Of a stretch of DNA of 6,655 nucleotides, positions 4,076-6,655 are shown piece by piece (the first letter of the stretch is position 1; each line of letters starts with the position of its first letter). Source of the stretch: an uncultured Austwickia sp. (GTDB lineage: Bacteria > Actinomycetota > Actinomycetes > Actinomycetales > Dermatophilaceae); contig CAKUSI010000209.1 in NCBI GenBank assembly GCA_934678955.1, forward strand, positions 1 through 6,655, written 5' to 3'. The notes beneath the pieces are model-generated. The model ran no database searches. It had not been told where the DNA came from and was given only the letters and a program-made list of their open reading frames with translations. The position numbers and the translations under genes were made by a program.

Positions 4076-5932
4076 ATGTCCGCCCCTGATCGTTCCGGCC
4101 GGCACTCGTTCCTCGCGCGGCTGCACAGTGAGGCCGGCAGGGCCGGCTTGCTCGTCGTCGTCGCGGTGCTCGCCCTCGCGTGGGCCAACTCGCCCTGGTC
4201 ACAGGCGTACGTGGACCTGTGGCACCAACCCGTCGCAGCCCGACTCGGTCCGTTCGGGCTGGACACGGACCTGCACCACATCGTCAACGACGGGCTCATG
4301 GTCGCGTTCTTCTTCCTCATCGGCCTGGAGGTGCGCGCGGAGCTGGCGGTCGGTTCGCTCAGGGACCGGCGCCGCGCAACCGTACCGCTCGTCGCCGGCG
4401 TAACCGGCGTCCTGGTGCCCGCGCTGATCTACCTGCTCGTCGTCGGCCCCGGCGAAGCCGCGCGCGGCTGGGGTGCGGTCGTGGGCACCGACACCGCGTT
4501 CCTCCTGGGCGCCCTCGCGATCGTGGGACCCGCGATGTCGAGCCAACTGCGCGTGTTCCTGCTGACGCTCACCGTGGTGGACGACTTCCTCGCGGTGGCG
4601 ATCATCGGCGTGGTCTACAGCGAGAATCTCCGGATTGCGCCCCTTCTCGTCGCGGCCGGCTGCCTCGTCGCGCTCGTGTTGCTCGGCCGGGCGCGGGTCT
4701 GGCGCAGCGGCCCGTACGTCGTGGTGGTCGTGATCCTCTGGTACGCCACCTTCGTCTCGGGGATTCACCCGTCGCTCGCGGGGATGTTCGCCGGGCTGTT
4801 GATCCCCGCCTACGCGACCGAGCGCAGCCGCGTCGAGGACGCGCGCGCTCTGTTCCGTGACTACTGGCAGTCGCCGCAGGCTCCCGTGGAGCGAGCGGTC
4901 CGGACGGGGCTGGCCCGCTCGATCTCCGTCAACGCGCGGCTGCAGCTCTCGTTGCACGGCGCGACGGCCCTCGTGATCGTGCCGGTTTTCGCGCTGGCCA
5001 ACGCCGGTGTCGACCTGCGCGGTGGGATGCTGGGCGACGCCCTGACCTCGCGGGTCACGTGGGGGGTCGTGCTCGGACTCGTCCTCGGCAAGCTGCTCGG
5101 CATCTCGCTCGGGACCTGGGCCGCGATCAGGATGGGCCTCGGTTCCCTCCCCGACGGCGTGGGCCGGGGGTCCGTGCTCGGCGGGTCGGCCTTGTCCGGG
5201 ATCGGTTTCACGGTGTCGCTGCTGATCATCGCGCTGGCGTTCGACTCGCCGACCCTGGCAGGGCAAGCCACGGTCGGAGTCCTGCTCGCCATGGTCTTCG
5301 CCGGCGGGCTCGGCGCTCTCATCTTTCGGATCGCCGCGCGTCGCTGGGGCGAGACGAGCGCGGACCTGCCGGTGATCCTCACGCCGCCCGTCGACGTGGA
5401 ACGCGACCACGTCAGGGGCCGGGTCGACGCTCCGTTGACCCTGGTGGAGTACCTCGATTTCGAGTGCCCCTTCTGCGCCAAGGCCACCGGCATGTCGCGC
5501 GACCTGCGGGAGCGGTTCGGCGACGAGTTGCTGTACGTCGTGCGTCACCTCACGCTCCAGGACGTTCACCCGCGCGCGGTCGACGCGGGGCTGGCGGCGG
5601 AGGCGGCGGCCCGGCAGGGCAGGTTCTGGGAGATGCACGATCTGCTGTTCGCCCACCAGGACGCGTTGGAGCCGGACGACCTGCTGCGGTATTCGCAGGA
5701 GCTGGGGCTGGATCCGGAACAGTTCGACGAGGACGTGACAAGCCTGGAAGCGCGCGAACGGATGAGCCGGGACGAAGCGAGCGCTTTCGAGAGCGGCGCC
5801 CGGGGCACGCCGACGTTCTTCGTCAACGGGGTCCGCCATCGGGGCCCGCACGACGCCCGGACCCTCGCGGCGGCGCTGGAACGGAGTCGTATGGAATCGG
5901 GCGGCCGCACGGGATGGGGCGCTGACGGTTGA
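4076..5932 (+). CDS. nhaA: Na+/H+ antiporter NhaA fused to a C-terminal DsbA-like thioredoxin domain
   Basis: A 618-residue inner-membrane protein. Residues 12-422 are NhaA, which exports Na+ (or Li+) in exchange for H+. Key residues are conserved: D139 in GTDTAFLLGAL (E. coli D133), D169-D170 in LTVVDDFLAV (E. coli D163-D164, the ion-binding pair) and K339 in GLVLGKLLGI (E. coli K300). About twelve hydrophobic segments fit the family. Residues 440-603 form a DsbA/thioredoxin_4 domain, with CPFC (464-467) in LVEYLDFECPFCAKATG and the cis-proline P579 in GTPTFFVNG. E. coli NhaA has 388 residues; the extra length is this domain. The frame is continuous with no sign of frameshift. Such fusions are known in actinobacteria. 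With an even number of membrane segments the redox domain would face the cytoplasm, unusual for a DsbA fold. The start is the only candidate in its frame. Confidence 0.96.
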   Translation: MSAPDRSGRHSFLARLHSEAGRAGLLVVVAVLALAWANSPWSQAYVDLWHQPVAARLGPFGLDTDLHHIVNDGLMVAFFFLIGLEVRAELAVGSLRDRRRATVPLVAGVTGVLVPALIYLLVVGPGEAARGWGAVVGTDTAFLLGALAIVGPAMSSQLRVFLLTLTVVDDFLAVAIIGVVYSENLRIAPLLVAAGCLVALVLLGRARVWRSGPYVVVVVILWYATFVSGIHPSLAGMFAGLLIPAYATERSRVEDARALFRDYWQSPQAPVERAVRTGLARSISVNARLQLSLHGATALVIVPVFALANAGVDLRGGMLGDALTSRVTWGVVLGLVLGKLLGISLGTWAAIRMGLGSLPDGVGRGSVLGGSALSGIGFTVSLLIIALAFDSPTLAGQATVGVLLAMVFAGGLGALIFRIAARRWGETSADLPVILTPPVDVERDHVRGRVDAPLTLVEYLDFECPFCAKATGMSRDLRERFGDELLYVVRHLTLQDVHPRAVDAGLAAEAAARQGRFWEMHDLLFAHQDALEPDDLLRYSQELGLDPEQFDEDVTSLEARERMSRDEASAFESGARGTPTFFVNGVRHRGPHDARTLAAALERSRMESGGRTGWGADG

Positions 5933-6065
5933 TCCGCCGAGCCCGGACCTTCGCCTTGTCGTAGCAGCGCGAGGCGGGCCCGAGACCTCGTCCCGAGATT
6001 GGCGGCCACGCGGCAGGCGTCTCCCTGTCCGCCGCCATGCCGTCCCAGCGTGTCGCCGAGCCGAG

Positions 6066-6137
6066 TGGGTCTGCGGGCACAGTCCCGCCAGCCGCCGCAC
6101 ATGGGTCTGCGGGCACAGTCCCGCCAGCCGCCGCACG
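6066..6137. repeat. 36-bp tandem repeat, two copies, each with an internal hairpin
   Basis: Copies lie at 6066-6101 and 6102-6137 and differ only at the last base; a third copy is abandoned after TGGGG at 6138. Each contains GCGGG-CACAGT-CCCGC, a five-pair stem with a six-base loop, extendable by CT/AG across a one-base bulge. It lies in the 270-bp gap between convergent nhaA and HNH genes, 133 bases past the nhaA stop. The remaining parts of that gap (5933-6065 and 6165-6184) hold no gene or motif I can support. Confidence 0.85.
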
Positions 6138-6164
6138 TGGGGCTTCCCGGCTCGCGCCCCCACG
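6136..6164. terminator. Candidate GC-rich hairpin between nhaA and the HNH gene
   Basis: CGTGGGG (6136-6142) and CCCCACG (6158-6164) form a perfect seven-pair inverted repeat with a 15-base loop, starting at the end of the 36-bp repeat. No U-tract follows on either strand, so it is at best a non-canonical terminator for the convergent transcripts. Confidence 0.3.
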
Positions 6165-6184
6165 CGCTACCCCATAGGGTCCGC

Positions 6185-6203
6185 AGCGGCACAGACTGCC
6201 GCT
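6185..6203 (-). terminator. Candidate hairpin at the end of the HNH gene
   Basis: AGCGGCA (6185-6191) and TGCCGCT (6197-6203) form a perfect seven-pair stem with loop CAGAC. It overlaps the last base of the HNH stop codon (6203-6205) and so lies at the 3' end of that transcript. A U-tract is missing. Confidence 0.4.
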
Positions 6204-6655
6204 CAGGCCGCGCGGGGGTGGTTGCCGATCGGGGTGCCGTCGCGGCGGCGCCACACGACCTGGCCCTCGATGAGTTCGCCGAGGTGTCCGTGGCGGTGCA
6301 CGGTCGTATGGTGCTGGCGGCATAACAACGTCATGTTGTCCACGTCGGTGGCTCCGCCGTCGGCCCAGTGCCGCAGGTGGTGGGCGTCGCTCCAACCGGG
6401 CGGCATCGAACATCCCGGGTAGCTACAGCCCTGGTCCCGCAACGCCAGGGCGGTCAGGATCCCCGGGGTGGCCAACCGGCGGGAGCGACCCAGCTCGAGC
6501 AGCTCGCCGGCGCCGCCGAGGACGGCGGGGATGATCTGGGCGTCGCAGGCCAGCAGGCGCACCTCCGTAGCGGTCAGCACCTGCCCGAACGCGGTCCGCC
6601 CCACCCGCCGCGGCCGCGGCCCTGCCTCCTTCGACGCTGACTTGCTCGGGACCGC
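6203..6655 (-). CDS. HNH endonuclease of the DUF222/13E12 type, C-terminal part (5' end outside window)
   Basis: The frame is open to the right edge, so only the last 150 residues are visible. A charged linker (SKSASKEAGPRPRR) leads into a conserved block, TATEVRLLACDAQIIPAVLGG, then LELGRSRRLATP. The HNH nuclease fold follows: GCSYPGC with likely metal-binding or structural cysteines, DAHHLRHWADGG with the first histidines (H92, H93 of the visible part), N107, and LLCRQHHTTVH (from 110). All HNH residues appear present, so the nuclease domain looks intact. This arrangement is the C-terminus of DUF222 (13E12 repeat) proteins, which are common and often multicopy in actinomycetes; the DUF222 domain itself would lie outside the window. 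The GTG at 6604 is inside the conserved frame and is not the true start. The biological role of this family is unsettled. Confidence 0.93.
   Translation of the reverse strand, partial: AVPSKSASKEAGPRPRRVGRTAFGQVLTATEVRLLACDAQIIPAVLGGAGELLELGRSRRLATPGILTALALRDQGCSYPGCSMPPGWSDAHHLRHWADGGATDVDNMTLLCRQHHTTVHRHGHLGELIEGQVVWRRRDGTPIGNHPRAA

Noticed and set aside
5970..6000. Hairpin shortly after nhaA (CGAGG with CCTCG) as its terminator
   Set aside because: The stem is only five pairs, no U-tract follows, and such pairings are common by chance in DNA this GC-rich.
6066..6137. CRISPR array, because the repeat is 36 bp long
   Set aside because: The copies abut directly with no spacers, there are only two, and no cas gene is nearby.
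4199..6163. 654-codon open frame on the minus strand across nhaA
   Set aside because: It is antisense to the clear NhaA-DsbA gene, is highly charged and low in complexity, and matches no family; long antisense frames are expected at this GC content.
6203..6604. Complete 133-residue HNH gene starting at GTG 6604
   Set aside because: The frame continues open to the window edge, and the visible part begins in the linker and conserved block typical of the middle of DUF222-HNH proteins.

Overview
The window is high-GC DNA (strong G/C third-position bias) from a bacterium that is almost certainly an actinomycete. The supporting signs are an ECF41-type sigma factor, an NhaA antiporter fused to a DsbA-like domain, the C-terminal part of a DUF222/13E12-type HNH endonuclease, a VapBC pair and likely leaderless starts. 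The genus cannot be fixed from the sequence alone.

Layout. On the minus strand, 1-1192 holds a carboxymuconolactone decarboxylase (CMD/AhpD-like) gene followed, with an ATGA overlap, by an ECF41 sigma factor gene that runs off the left edge. A near-consensus ECF41 promoter (TGTCACA-N16-TGTC on the minus strand, 1298-1272) precedes the CMD gene, so the sigma factor probably transcribes its own operon. Divergently, on the plus strand, come a pirin gene (1416-2285), an NAD(P)H-dependent FMN reductase gene (2386-2970) and a small GNAT acetyltransferase gene (3022-3333). Together 1-3333 looks like a small redox module: a thiol-type CMD protein, a metal-dependent pirin and a flavin reductase arranged around one shared regulatory region (1193-1415).

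The rest is a vapBC toxin-antitoxin pair (3400-4016, ATGA overlap), nhaA-DsbA (4076-5932), a 270-bp convergent gap with a 36-bp tandem repeat and hairpins, and the HNH endonuclease gene (minus strand, 5' end outside the window).

The most unusual sequence is between pirin and the FMN reductase gene. The whole gap, 2282-2385, is a tandem array of 15-bp units that resemble the first five codons of the FMN reductase gene itself. It encodes an in-frame 35-codon mini-ORF joined to both neighbours by ATGA stop/start overlaps. One unit is 14 bp, and that single missing base is all that keeps the mini-ORF from being an N-terminal extension of the reductase. Two other short 15-bp-period arrays lie in the divergent regulatory region (1213-1242 and 1307-1365). 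No gene-free stretch exceeds 300 bases.
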